DNA of 12,526 bases from NCBI GenBank assembly GCA_014799645.1, contig JAAVHQ010000009.1, forward strand, positions 90,182 through 102,707, in the 5' to 3' direction. Positions 1-7,604 of this stretch are shown here, in pieces (the stretch's first letter is position 1; every line of letters begins with the position of its first letter). A program made the translations under genes and the position numbers. The notes under the pieces were generated by a model, which saw nothing but the letters and a program-made list of their open reading frames with translations, ran no database searches and was not told the origin of the DNA. The DNA comes from Clostridiales bacterium (GTDB taxonomy: Bacteria > Bacillota > Clostridia > Christensenellales > UBA3700).

Positions 1-759
1 GACCCTGACGTAATTGCAGGACAAGGCACGATTGGTTTAGAGATAATCAATCAAATCGATGATTTGGACGCGGTAGTCGTACCTATCGGCGGCGGCGGAC
101 TTATCGCGGGAGTAGCCTTTGCAGTCAAGTCGCTCAAACCTTCCGTAAAGGTCTATGGAGTACAGGCAAGTGGCGCACCGAGTATGGAAAAGTCATTCAA
201 AGAGCATAAGATTTGCAAACTTGACAGCGTACATACAATCGCCGATGGCATTGCGGTAAAAGAGCCTGGCGACCTTACTTTTGATATCATATCCAAATAC
301 GTTGACGATATCGTGACGGTTACCGACGACGAAATTTCTGCCGCTATTCTCGCTCTTATCGAGCAACACAAGATGGTAGCCGAAGGCGCAGGCGCAGTTT
401 CAGTAGCGGCGACGATGTTCGGCAAGATACCGACGGAAGGCAAGAAAGTATGCTGTCTTGTATCTGGCGGTAATATCGACGTTACGATACTTTCGAGAGT
501 AATCAAGAGAGGACTTCAAATGAGCGGTCGCAACTATCTCGTTACGTTGGAACTAGTCGACAAGCCGGGACAACTTACGCAAGTATCGAATATCATCTCA
601 AATCTCGGCGGAAACGTAATTTCTATTCACCACGAGCGTTCCAACGAGGGAAGCGACGTCAACGGTTGCTTCTTGAGAATACAAATCGAGACGAGAAACT
701 TTGAGCATATCAAAGAAATTGAAAACCAACTTACCAAAGCGGGTTTCAAAATAATTTAA
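1..759 (+). CDS. ilvA: Threonine dehydratase (threonine ammonia-lyase) with ACT domain, 5' end missing
   Basis: The frame is open from the first base, so the gene starts before the window; from the family's usual length of about 400 residues, roughly 150 N-terminal residues are missing, including the PLP-binding lysine. The visible part opens with the family motif AGQGTIGLEI, then the glycine-rich phosphate-binding loop IGGGGLIAG, and near the end of the catalytic domain LVSGGNID. The last ~75 residues (from about YLVTLELVDKPGQL) are an ACT domain, the usual ligand-binding regulatory module. The enzyme deaminates threonine to 2-oxobutanoate and ammonia with PLP, feeding isoleucine synthesis or fermentation. 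With one ACT domain it resembles the shorter (catabolic or Bacillus/Clostridium type) enzymes rather than the long E. coli IlvA; which role it plays cannot be decided here. It lies 14 bases before ridA, in an evident operon. Confidence 0.9.
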   Translation, partial: DPDVIAGQGTIGLEIINQIDDLDAVVVPIGGGGLIAGVAFAVKSLKPSVKVYGVQASGAPSMEKSFKEHKICKLDSVHTIADGIAVKEPGDLTFDIISKYVDDIVTVTDDEISAAILALIEQHKMVAEGAGAVSVAATMFGKIPTEGKKVCCLVSGGNIDVTILSRVIKRGLQMSGRNYLVTLELVDKPGQLTQVSNIISNLGGNVISIHHERSNEGSDVNGCFLRIQIETRNFEHIKEIENQLTKAGFKII

Positions 760-773
760 TCGGAGGAGAGAAA

Positions 774-1160
774 ATGAAAGCAATCAGCACGTCAAACGCG
801 CCGTCTGCAATAGGACCTTATTCACAGGCAATTGTACACAACGGCATGGTATATACTTCGGGACAAATCGCTATCAATCCCGCAAACGGAAATATCGAAG
901 CGACCACTATCGAAGAGCAAACTCATCAAGTATGCAAAAACCTTAAAGCGGTTTTGGAAGCAAGCGGTTCGTCGCTCGATAAAGTAGTCAAGACAGTTTG
1001 TTTCCTAGCGGATATGAACGACTTTGCTACTTTCAACTCAATTTATGCGGAGTATTTCACGTCAAAACCCGCTCGTTCTTGCGTAGCGGTAAAGACCTTG
1101 CCAAAGAACGTAATGGTAGAAATCGACGCTATCGCAGTTGCAGTAAAGAAGATTTTGTAA
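774..1160 (+). CDS. ridA: RidA family 2-iminobutanoate/2-iminopropanoate deaminase
   Basis: A full-length 128-residue member of the RidA/YjgF/UK114 family. The family hydrolyses the reactive enamine/imine intermediates (2-aminocrotonate, 2-aminoacrylate) released by PLP-dependent threonine and serine dehydratases, which protects other PLP enzymes. Family landmarks are visible: IGPYSQA near residue 13, YTSGQIA near 27, the substrate-carboxylate-binding arginine at R101 in PARSCVAV, and E116 in VEIDAIAV near the C terminus. The start is set by the strong ribosome binding site GGAGGAG at 762-768. It follows the threonine dehydratase gene by 14 bases, so enzyme and clean-up deaminase are almost surely co-transcribed; this pairing fits the known chemistry exactly. 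Nothing in the sequence is truncated or unusual. Confidence 0.95.
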   Translation: MKAISTSNAPSAIGPYSQAIVHNGMVYTSGQIAINPANGNIEATTIEEQTHQVCKNLKAVLEASGSSLDKVVKTVCFLADMNDFATFNSIYAEYFTSKPARSCVAVKTLPKNVMVEIDAIAVAVKKIL

Positions 1161-1181
1161 AAATATAGTGATGCCAATTAT

Positions 1182-2234
1182 ATGAATTTATTGGAGCTTG
1201 AAGAAAATAAACTAAAAGAAGTAAAAAAGATATTAATTGAAGAAGGCACAATTTTCGAAAAGAGCAATATAAAAAAATATGACGCAAAGTTTTTTGAAAC
1301 TGTAACCTTGTCTAACACGTTAATAAAATTCTTTTTATTTTTTAGTTTGGGTTTGTATGTTGTAATCAATTTAATTGGTATGATTATATCTATAATTTTT
1401 GATTCAAGTTTTTCAATAGATATAATTGGCACGCTAGTAGGGCTTTTTGCTATTAGTTTTATTGTTTACGCTATTTTTAGCAATATCAACACAAACAAGA
1501 AAAAAGAAGAGTTCCCGATATTTATTATAGGTGAAAATTTCATTTTTAATTTTACTGACGGGGTAGTGGAAACTTCAAAAGTTTTTTATACTTTGCCATA
1601 TGATAGTGTGCAAAAAATTGAGTTTGTAATTCATAGTTTAAGGAAAAATCAATTATTTGGCAGTGTTACGTTCACTTTTGAAGTACTAGATTACACTGTA
1701 ACTCATTCATTACGATATACAAATCTCACGGCAATAGAAAATTTTATAAAAGGCAAACTTCCAAGCTTATTAGATAAATTAATTGTAGACGGAAAATCTA
1801 ATATAGATATTGAGACAACTAATAATAATCAAATACTTAAAAATTCACTAATTTCTCTTGCAATTTTAATTGTTGCCATAACATCAATTATTGTTCCTTA
1901 TCTATTAAATTTTAAGAGTTTAGCATTAACCATATCCTGCGTGATTTTAATTCTAACGTCAGTAATTATATTTTTCTCTTCTTATCTTTACACCCATTTT
2001 TTAGTTCAGGGCATTATTATTAGCAGCGTATTTATTATCATTGGATTTTGTGTCCCAATGCTAATTATTGAACGTAGCCAAATTTCAATAATCAATTATA
2101 TTATTCAAAACCCGCAAATTTTAATGACGACAATTTTTGGAATAATCGGCTTATGTTTATATGCTTATATAGTTATAATAAATATAAATAAAATTCATTA
2201 TATGATACACAAAAATGAATATCATAATAAATAA
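1182..2234 (+). CDS. Unrecognised multi-pass membrane protein, AT-rich
   Basis: I do not recognise this 350-residue protein. Its N terminus is a charged helix-like stretch (residues 1-40), followed by two hydrophobic segments (about 46-73 and 78-102). A soluble, beta-rich section follows (about 110-205) with alternating aromatic and hydrophobic residues (ENFIFNFTDGVVE, LPYDSVQKIEF, FGSVTFTFEV), which looks like a small PH-like or YcxB-like domain; this is a guess from pattern only. Four more hydrophobic segments follow (about 220-245, 250-275, 277-298, 308-332), for about six in all. No catalytic motif, signal cleavage site or lipobox is seen. It starts 21 bases after ridA in the same frame, with no ribosome binding site, so the start is uncertain. 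Its base composition and codon choice (AAA, ATT, TTT, TTA) are clearly more AT-rich than both neighbours, which suggests later acquisition. A terminator follows the gene. Confidence 0.7.
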   Translation: MNLLELEENKLKEVKKILIEEGTIFEKSNIKKYDAKFFETVTLSNTLIKFFLFFSLGLYVVINLIGMIISIIFDSSFSIDIIGTLVGLFAISFIVYAIFSNINTNKKKEEFPIFIIGENFIFNFTDGVVETSKVFYTLPYDSVQKIEFVIHSLRKNQLFGSVTFTFEVLDYTVTHSLRYTNLTAIENFIKGKLPSLLDKLIVDGKSNIDIETTNNNQILKNSLISLAILIVAITSIIVPYLLNFKSLALTISCVILILTSVIIFFSSYLYTHFLVQGIIISSVFIIIGFCVPMLIIERSQISIINYIIQNPQILMTTIFGIIGLCLYAYIVIININKIHYMIHKNEYHNK

Positions 2235-2260
2235 ATATCAAATCAAATAGTATTTAGGTA

Positions 2261-2292
2261 AAAAATAACGGAGTTTTAACTCCGTTATTTTT
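2261..2292. terminator. Bidirectional intrinsic terminator between convergent genes
   Basis: A perfect inverted repeat of 15-base arms (2261-2275 and 2278-2292) with AACGGAG/CTCCGTT as its GC-containing core, flanked by an A-run on the left and a T-run on the right. It therefore has a U-tract in both directions. It sits between the convergent membrane-protein gene (ends 2234) and the exporter gene (ends 2311) and can end both transcripts. Confidence 0.88.
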
Positions 2293-2310
2293 ATTATAGT
2301 TGAATTGATT

Positions 2311-5049
2311 TTATTCAGCGTCGTCTTTTACGATCGTTTCGTTTTCGACTTCTTCCGCAACGTCGCTTGTGACGTCTTGTTGTATTTCAACTGCGTCCTC
2401 GATCTGCGCTTGACCTTCGCCTTCGACAACGGGAACGGTTTCTTCCGAGAGCGGAGTACCGTCTTCATTGTAGTAATTCGGATTATAGTCGAATCTTCCC
2501 ACGTCTGGGTCGCCCTTGCCCTTTTTAATGCTAATTCTGCGTTTAAGTCTTTCGTCAAACGATAGAATAGCAGGGAGTAGGGTGAAGACGAATACATAGC
2601 TCATTGACGTACCTATCGCAAGCAATCTTGTGATTTGCGCGACGATCATATTGGTCGTAATCAAATGCACGCATGCGCACACGCCGATAAGTATAAACGC
2701 CGAAGTCGTTACGCCAGGAGCGGCGCGGTTGATTGCGTTCTTGACAGCGGCGATTGACTTGACGCCGTCTCTCTTTTCTTCGAGGTACTTCGTCGTAAGC
2801 ATAATCGCATAGTCGACCGTCGCGCCAAGTTCTATTGCCGTAACAATTAAGTATGCGACAAAGTTGATTTTGTTGGCAGGGTTGAGCATTGCCGAGAAGT
2901 AAACCGTCGAGAGGTTTATCCAAATACCAGATTCGATTACAAGCATCAAGATAATCGAGAGTTTGAATTTCTTGAACGTAAATAGCAATATTATCAAGAC
3001 GATTGCAGCAGAGAGTAGCGATACCAACAAGAAGTCGCTTGGCGTAACTCTATCCAACTCGTACGCGCCTTGCGAAAGTCCCGTCATATAGACGTCAAAG
3101 TCGGTGGAATGATTCATTACCGTTTCTTTGAAGTCGGCGAGTTTAGCCGCATATTGCTCGCTACCTTGACTATTTACTAAGTCTTGATAAGCGGCCTTAC
3201 AGTCAGCGTTCTTTTCATAAAGAGAGAAGTTTTCTATCGCCAAATACTTGATTTCTTTAAGAGCGGAGTAGGTGTATTCCGTCTCAATCATATTTGCGTA
3301 ACTTCCGTCTTCGTTTTGATTGCTCAAAGTGATAGTATAGAGCATATACCTTGTCTTGCTTTCGCTTGCCGTTATGTTGGCAATAAAGCTTTTGTGCAAT
3401 CTACCGTAAATTACGGTTTTGATACCGTTGTTTCTAAGTCCGAAATCTTCGATATTGTCGAAGTCGTCTTGCGTAATAATCGTAGCCAACGAGAACACTT
3501 CCGTGACGTAATTGACGTCTTTGGATACTTTGGCTTTGCCGTTCTCGTCATATTGAATATTACCGTTCTCATCTAAGTCGTAGCCGACTTTCTTGACCTT
3601 TTCTATAAATTCATAGTGGAGCGGCATTGATTCAGGACCGTCGTACGGCAAAATCAAGATAGCCTGATTGTTGATAAGCATCGCCGTCTCTTCGGGGAGA
3701 GTGGGGTTTTCGTTATCCTTTGTCGTGGATATATAATTGAGCGGTACTTTGAGTTGGAAGTAAGCGCAAGGTAGCGCAAGTCCCAAAATGACCACGATCA
3801 CGAGCGCGGCAACGACAGGCTTAGTGACAGTCTTAGACACGAATTTGAGTTTTGGCGCGACAATCCATTTGTGTTTTGTCTTTGCAATACCTTTGCTCAA
3901 TATCATAATCAAGATAGGCTGCAAGAATACAGTCGCGAGCAAGGAGAGGATAACGCCCTTTGCAAGTACGAATCCGAGGTCGTAGCCGATGCCGTAGTCC
4001 ATAAAGAACAGGGCGATAAATCCGCCTACGGTGGTAAGCATACTTGACGATATTGCGGTGATTGTCTTTGGCAAAGCGGCGATCAACGCGTCTTGCGGTT
4101 GAGGATGTATTTTTAGTTCCTCATAATAAGTGTGCATAAGGAATATCGAGTAGTCCATTGCGATTGCAAGTTGGAGTATCGTCGCGCACGACGAGGTGAT
4201 TGAAGAAATTCTGCCCATCGGGTTACCGGCAATGACGTTCGTACCCATATTGAGCAAGATTGAGATACCCAGCGTCGCAAGGAAAATGAACGGCTCTAAA
4301 TAGCTTTGCGTAGTCAACATAAGAATTACAAGACATACGACTATTGCGATAATAAAGAATTTAGGCATATCGCCGAGCGACGATTTGAGTAGGGTACGCG
4401 CGTTTTGAGCATTACCGCCGATATAGAACCATTCGTCTACGTTTGTCGGTCCGAGTTCGGGATTTTGTTCTTGAACTTCTTTGAGGATTTTGGGAATAAT
4501 TCCGTTCTTTGCGTCGTCCATTGCGTCAAGACAAGCGATAGTTTCGTCCGAACCGCCCGCGGTCTTAAAATACATTGATACGATATAGGTGTCAACTTCT
4601 CTCGTCACTTCCGTTTCTTGACCGTTTACGGTGGTTTTGAAAGTCACCGTTTTTGTCTTAATGAATTTTTCAGCGGCTTTTTCTTGCGCCTCGATGACGT
4701 CTACGTGGGTATATTCGTTTATTTCATCGAGTTGGTCGAAAGTGCCGACCCACGCGATTTTTGACAAATACCTGCTGATAGTCTTGTCGGCATTGATAGC
4801 GTCTACTATTTTTTGTACGGTATCCTTATCGACGTAAGAAACCGCAAGGTTGCAGTCGCCTATGATTTCGTACTCGTTTTCCAAAATATTCTTAGAAACG
4901 ATAGTGTCGGTATCTTTATCCAAATAGGAGATAAGGTCGCTTTCTTTCTGCACGAAGATAGCGCCGACGATTGAAAGAACTATTGCAACGACAAAAATTA
5001 TAATCAACGTCTTTCTGTGAGACATTATCCATTGCGATAATTTTTGCAT
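2311..5049 (-). CDS. MMPL/RND family exporter
   Basis: A 912-residue membrane protein with the internally duplicated MMPL (SecDF/RND superfamily) plan. One helix near residues 12-32 precedes a large extracytoplasmic domain, then five helices; helix 7 (around GKPVV-type KPVVAALVIVVILG) opens the second half, followed by a second extracytoplasmic domain and five more helices, about twelve in total. Each half carries the family's charged membrane motif: MDYSIFL with D299 and VDYAIML with D746, expected to relay protons. Such proteins export lipids, peptides or drugs using the proton gradient; the substrate is unknown. The last ~65 residues are an acidic, probably disordered cytoplasmic tail. The ATG at 5049 is chosen over an in-frame GTG at 5058, because the GTG lies inside the ribosome binding site AGGTGAT (5060-5054). 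It stands alone, divergent from the sugar isomerase gene. Confidence 0.9.
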   Translation of the reverse strand: MQKLSQWIMSHRKTLIIIFVVAIVLSIVGAIFVQKESDLISYLDKDTDTIVSKNILENEYEIIGDCNLAVSYVDKDTVQKIVDAINADKTISRYLSKIAWVGTFDQLDEINEYTHVDVIEAQEKAAEKFIKTKTVTFKTTVNGQETEVTREVDTYIVSMYFKTAGGSDETIACLDAMDDAKNGIIPKILKEVQEQNPELGPTNVDEWFYIGGNAQNARTLLKSSLGDMPKFFIIAIVVCLVILMLTTQSYLEPFIFLATLGISILLNMGTNVIAGNPMGRISSITSSCATILQLAIAMDYSIFLMHTYYEELKIHPQPQDALIAALPKTITAISSSMLTTVGGFIALFFMDYGIGYDLGFVLAKGVILSLLATVFLQPILIMILSKGIAKTKHKWIVAPKLKFVSKTVTKPVVAALVIVVILGLALPCAYFQLKVPLNYISTTKDNENPTLPEETAMLINNQAILILPYDGPESMPLHYEFIEKVKKVGYDLDENGNIQYDENGKAKVSKDVNYVTEVFSLATIITQDDFDNIEDFGLRNNGIKTVIYGRLHKSFIANITASESKTRYMLYTITLSNQNEDGSYANMIETEYTYSALKEIKYLAIENFSLYEKNADCKAAYQDLVNSQGSEQYAAKLADFKETVMNHSTDFDVYMTGLSQGAYELDRVTPSDFLLVSLLSAAIVLIILLFTFKKFKLSIILMLVIESGIWINLSTVYFSAMLNPANKINFVAYLIVTAIELGATVDYAIMLTTKYLEEKRDGVKSIAAVKNAINRAAPGVTTSAFILIGVCACVHLITTNMIVAQITRLLAIGTSMSYVFVFTLLPAILSFDERLKRRISIKKGKGDPDVGRFDYNPNYYNEDGTPLSEETVPVVEGEGQAQIEDAVEIQQDVTSDVAEEVENETIVKDDAE

Positions 5050-5078
5050 TTTAATCACCTCGAAATTATTCTAATAAT

Positions 5079-5107
5079 AATATAACAAAAAAGGCGTAAA
5101 TTCGCAA
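5079..5107 (-). promoter_or_regulatory. Candidate promoter of the MMPL exporter
   Basis: On the minus strand TTGCGA (5107-5102, four of six bases of the -35 consensus) lies 17 bases before TATATT (5084-5079). This would start transcription near 5072 and give a short untranslated leader containing the AGGTGAT ribosome binding site. The spacer overlaps the hairpin and T-run described separately, so the promoter and terminator readings compete. Confidence 0.4.
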
Positions 5108-5117
5108 CGAATACGCC
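5084..5117 (-). terminator. Minus-strand terminator-like hairpin ahead of the exporter gene
   Basis: Read on the minus strand, GGCGTA (5117-5112) pairs with TACGCC (5098-5093), continued by TTCG/CGAA (5111-5108 with 5104-5101) across a two-base bulge and closed by a three-base loop. It is followed directly by TTTTTTGTT (5092-5084). This is the form of an intrinsic terminator, about 35 bases before the exporter's ATG. No minus-strand gene lies upstream for it to end, so it is either an attenuator in a longer exporter leader, a block on stray antisense transcription, or chance structure overlapping a promoter. Confidence 0.45.
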
Positions 5118-5178
5118 CATTTATTTTCGTACAAAAAACCGTACAAGTGTTGGACTTTGCAAATTCGATAATTTTACT

Positions 5179-5192
5179 TGAAAACGTTTTGA
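5179..5192. promoter_or_regulatory. Candidate LacI/CcpA-type operator (cre-like palindrome)
   Basis: TGAAAACGTTTTGA contains the perfect palindrome AAAACGTTTT with a central CG. It fits the catabolite-responsive element consensus TGWNANCGNTNWCA at every fixed position but one. It overlaps the -35 hexamer (5189-5194) of the promoter for the sugar isomerase-like gene, the position expected for repression. The regulator is not in the window. Confidence 0.42.
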
Positions 5193-5216
5193 TTGCGAAT
5201 AAAAATTTGATATAAT
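5189..5216 (+). promoter_or_regulatory. Promoter of the sugar isomerase-like gene
   Basis: TTGATT (5189-5194) is spaced 16 bases from a perfect TATAAT (5211-5216). Transcription should start near 5223, only about three bases before the ATG at 5226, so the message would be effectively leaderless. No ribosome binding site is present upstream of that ATG. Confidence 0.6.
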
Positions 5217-5225
5217 AATATTATT

Positions 5226-6041
5226 ATGGAACTGGGAATTTCGACAGCGTCGTATTTTACGAGATGTTATACCGAAGAGGCTCTTGTCCCTATCGCGAAG
5301 TTGGGGGCGAGCGTTTGCGAAGTCTTTTTGGCTACGCATTGCGAGTATACCAAAGAATTTTCCGACGTACTTCTTGCGGAACTGAAAAAGGCAAACGAAA
5401 TCAATCCTTTTAGAGTACATTCGGTGCACGCGCTGACAAATCAATTCGAGCCCGAACTCTTTTCTCGCAACGACAGAGCGTATTCCGACGCTTTGATTAC
5501 TTTTGAAAATGTATTAAAAGTTGCTCAAAACGTTGGGGCGACGCATTATACTTTCCACGGCGCGACTATGCTTAAAAGAGCGATCAAGTATAATTTCGAT
5601 TTCGAGCATATATCAAGCAGAGTAAACCGACTTGTGGAAATCGCTAAGTCGTACGGCGTAAATTTTTGTTATGAAAACGTGCATTGGACTTATTTCTCGC
5701 ATCCGAGTTATTTTGCGACCCTTCGGGAATTGTGTCCGAATTTGGGCTGTACGTTCGACATTAAGCAGGCAAGACAGTCGGGAGTAGACTATACCGAATA
5801 CTTGGACGTTATGAAGGGTAGGTTGCAGACGGTACATTTGTGCGATTACAGCGAAGAAGGCAAGACGGAAATCCCGGGAAGAGGTAAATTCGACTTCGTC
5901 ACTTTCTTCAAAAGACTGAGAGATATAGGCTACGACGGCGTTTGTCTTTTGGAAGTATACGCCAAAGATTACAAAAACGAAGAAGATTTGAAGCAATCGT
6001 ACGAATTTCTCAAAGATTGTTTGGCAAGGTCTTTGACTTGA
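5226..6041 (+). CDS. Sugar phosphate isomerase/epimerase-like TIM-barrel protein
   Basis: A 271-residue protein of the xylose isomerase-like TIM-barrel superfamily (AP endonuclease 2 family), matching the family's usual length. The N terminus MELGISTASYF is a typical first strand. The expected metal-site residues occur in order: E150 in YENVHW, D178 in FDIKQARQSG, H204 in VHLCDYSEEGK followed by the PGRGKFDF loop, and E243 in LLEVY. This supports a divalent-metal-dependent isomerase or epimerase in the cytoplasm. The substrate cannot be named: relatives act on inosose, tagatose, hydroxypyruvate or phosphorylated sugars, and some act on DNA, although the sequence looks more like the sugar group. 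The gene is followed by pgi, and a cre-like palindrome at its promoter also points to carbohydrate use. The start has no ribosome binding site and is probably leaderless. Confidence 0.82.
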   Translation: MELGISTASYFTRCYTEEALVPIAKLGASVCEVFLATHCEYTKEFSDVLLAELKKANEINPFRVHSVHALTNQFEPELFSRNDRAYSDALITFENVLKVAQNVGATHYTFHGATMLKRAIKYNFDFEHISSRVNRLVEIAKSYGVNFCYENVHWTYFSHPSYFATLRELCPNLGCTFDIKQARQSGVDYTEYLDVMKGRLQTVHLCDYSEEGKTEIPGRGKFDFVTFFKRLRDIGYDGVCLLEVYAKDYKNEEDLKQSYEFLKDCLARSLT

Positions 6042-6061
6042 TGATAAAATTTTGATATATT
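6033..6061 (+). promoter_or_regulatory. Promoter of pgi
   Basis: TTGACT (6033-6038) is spaced 17 bases from TATATT (6056-6061). The -35 lies inside the last codons of the upstream isomerase gene, so pgi can be transcribed on its own. Transcription should start near 6068. Confidence 0.6.
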
Positions 6062-6079
6062 ATATTAGTAAAAAACATT

Positions 6080-6101
6080 CGGACCGAAAGGTCGACAGGA
6101 G
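6080..6101 (+). promoter_or_regulatory. Leader hairpin with GAAA tetraloop beside the pgi ribosome binding site
   Basis: GACC (6082-6085) and GGTC (6090-6093) enclose a GAAA loop, a GNRA-type tetraloop. Three bases later comes the ribosome binding site AGGAG (6097-6101), seven bases (6102-6107 between) before the ATG at 6108. The hairpin is short; it may stabilise the 5' end or keep the site open, but this is inference. Confidence 0.35.
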
Positions 6102-6107
6102 AAAAAT

Positions 6108-7523
6108 ATGCGTTATAGCAAGAAAACTATGAAAATCAGAATGGATTACAACAACATGATGTCGTCCGTAATCGGCAAAGAAGGCTTTACCGATAAAAAA
6201 CTCGCCGATATGAGCGAGGATTTGACGAAGGCTTTCAATTCCGTCGAGCAAGGAAAAGGCAAAGGTATGATGGGTTGGGCAGATTTGCCTTACAATCAAG
6301 ACGAAATCGTCGAGGATATTCTCGAAACGGCAAAGGATATTCGCAAGAATTACGAATACTTCGTCGTACTCGGTATCGGCGGAAGCGCTCTCGGACCTAT
6401 CGCGGCTTTCCAAGCGATTTGCCACTTGCATTACAACGACTTGCCAAAGCGCAAGCGTAAAGGACCTAAATTCTACGTCGAGGACAACGTAGACCCTGAA
6501 AGAATGATGGCTCTTTTGGACGTAATCGAAGTTGAAAAGACTATGTTCAACGTAATCACGAAGTCGGGTTCGACGTCGGAGACTATGACACAATATCTCA
6601 TTATCAACGATATTCTCAAATCAAAACTCGGCGATAAGGCAAAAGACCACATTATCGCTACCACGTCTAAAAATACGGGTAATCTCATCAAGATTGCTAC
6701 AAAAGAGGCTTACAAGACCTTCTATATACCTGACGGCGTAGGCGGTAGATTTAGCGAACTTTGTCCTGTGGGCTTGCTTCCTGCGGCTGTCGTAGGTATC
6801 GACATCAAGGCAATGCTCGCCGGAGCAAAATTTATGATGGAAGAATGCAACAGCGACAATGCAAAGAAGAATTCTGCGTTGATGGCGGCTGCGCTTCAAC
6901 ATTTGGCTATGAAGAAAGGCAAGAACATAGGCGTTATGATGCCTTATGCTGACGGATTGAAGTTCATTGCCGACTGGTATGCGCAACTTTGGGCAGAGTC
7001 TTTGGGTAAGAACAAGACTTTGGACGGCAAGGACTGCCACGTAGGTCAAACGCCTGTTAAGTCTTTGGGCGTAACCGACCAACACTCGCAAGTGCAACTT
7101 TACGCTGAAGGTCCTTTCGATAAGGTTATCACGTTTATCGGCGTAGACGAGTACCGCAGCGAAGTAAAAATCCCTGACGGCTGTCAAGAATATCCCAACG
7201 TGAATTTCCTTTGCGGACATTCTATGAACGAACTTATTCAAGCAGAGCGCGTAGCGACCGAGTATGCGGTAACCAAAGCGGGCAAACTCAACTACACGAT
7301 TATGCTTCCGCAACTCAACGAGTTCACTCTCGGACAGCTTTTGATGTACTTTATGTTGCAGACGGCTTACGCAGGCGCTTTGTTGAATATCGACACGTTC
7401 AACCAACCCGGCGTTGAAGAAGGCAAAAACGCAACTTACGCGCTTTTGGGTAGACCCGGATACGACGAAAAGAGAACGGAACTTGCAAACGCTCCTCAAA
7501 AGCAAAATAAGTATATAATTTAA
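6108..7523 (+). CDS. pgi: Glucose-6-phosphate isomerase
   Basis: A full-length 471-residue phosphoglucose isomerase, interconverting glucose 6-phosphate and fructose 6-phosphate in glycolysis and gluconeogenesis in the cytoplasm. Family motifs are intact: the sugar-phosphate site LGIGGSALGP near residues 89-98, TKSGSTSET near 146-154, signature GGRFSELCPVG, and the catalytic residues E297 in WAESLGKN, H326 in GVTDQHSQVQ and K440 in NQPGVEEGK. Length and motif spacing agree with the Bacillus-type enzymes rather than the longer E. coli form. The start has a good ribosome binding site AGGAG at 6097-6101. It has its own promoter inside the end of the upstream gene, and a HAD phosphatase follows 81 bases later. 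Nothing is broken or missing. Confidence 0.96.
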   Translation: MRYSKKTMKIRMDYNNMMSSVIGKEGFTDKKLADMSEDLTKAFNSVEQGKGKGMMGWADLPYNQDEIVEDILETAKDIRKNYEYFVVLGIGGSALGPIAAFQAICHLHYNDLPKRKRKGPKFYVEDNVDPERMMALLDVIEVEKTMFNVITKSGSTSETMTQYLIINDILKSKLGDKAKDHIIATTSKNTGNLIKIATKEAYKTFYIPDGVGGRFSELCPVGLLPAAVVGIDIKAMLAGAKFMMEECNSDNAKKNSALMAAALQHLAMKKGKNIGVMMPYADGLKFIADWYAQLWAESLGKNKTLDGKDCHVGQTPVKSLGVTDQHSQVQLYAEGPFDKVITFIGVDEYRSEVKIPDGCQEYPNVNFLCGHSMNELIQAERVATEYAVTKAGKLNYTIMLPQLNEFTLGQLLMYFMLQTAYAGALLNIDTFNQPGVEEGKNATYALLGRPGYDEKRTELANAPQKQNKYII

Positions 7524-7547
7524 TTAGATTCAATCAATAAAAGGTAT

Positions 7548-7571
7548 GAGCCATCTGTTTTCAGATGGCTC
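7548..7571 (+). terminator. Perfect 10-bp hairpin after pgi, weak terminator candidate
   Basis: GAGCCATCTG (7548-7557) and CAGATGGCTC (7562-7571) are exact inverse complements with a TTTT loop. The stem is strong, but the next bases are AATTACGC, with no U-tract, so it is not a classical intrinsic terminator on the plus strand. It could be a transcript 3'-end stabiliser or a processing site between pgi and the HAD gene, or act with a termination factor. Confidence 0.45.
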
Positions 7572-7604
7572 AATTACGCTAATAATATATTGTAAGGGTG
7601 ATTT

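Noticed and set aside
5050..5058. GTG start adding three residues to the MMPL exporter
   Set aside because: The GTG is part of the AGGTGAT ribosome binding site that serves the ATG at 5049.
6621..7505. Long minus-strand open frame (294 codons) opposite pgi
   Set aside because: It lies wholly within the highly conserved pgi gene, has no recognisable protein features and no ribosome binding site; a shadow of the coding strand.
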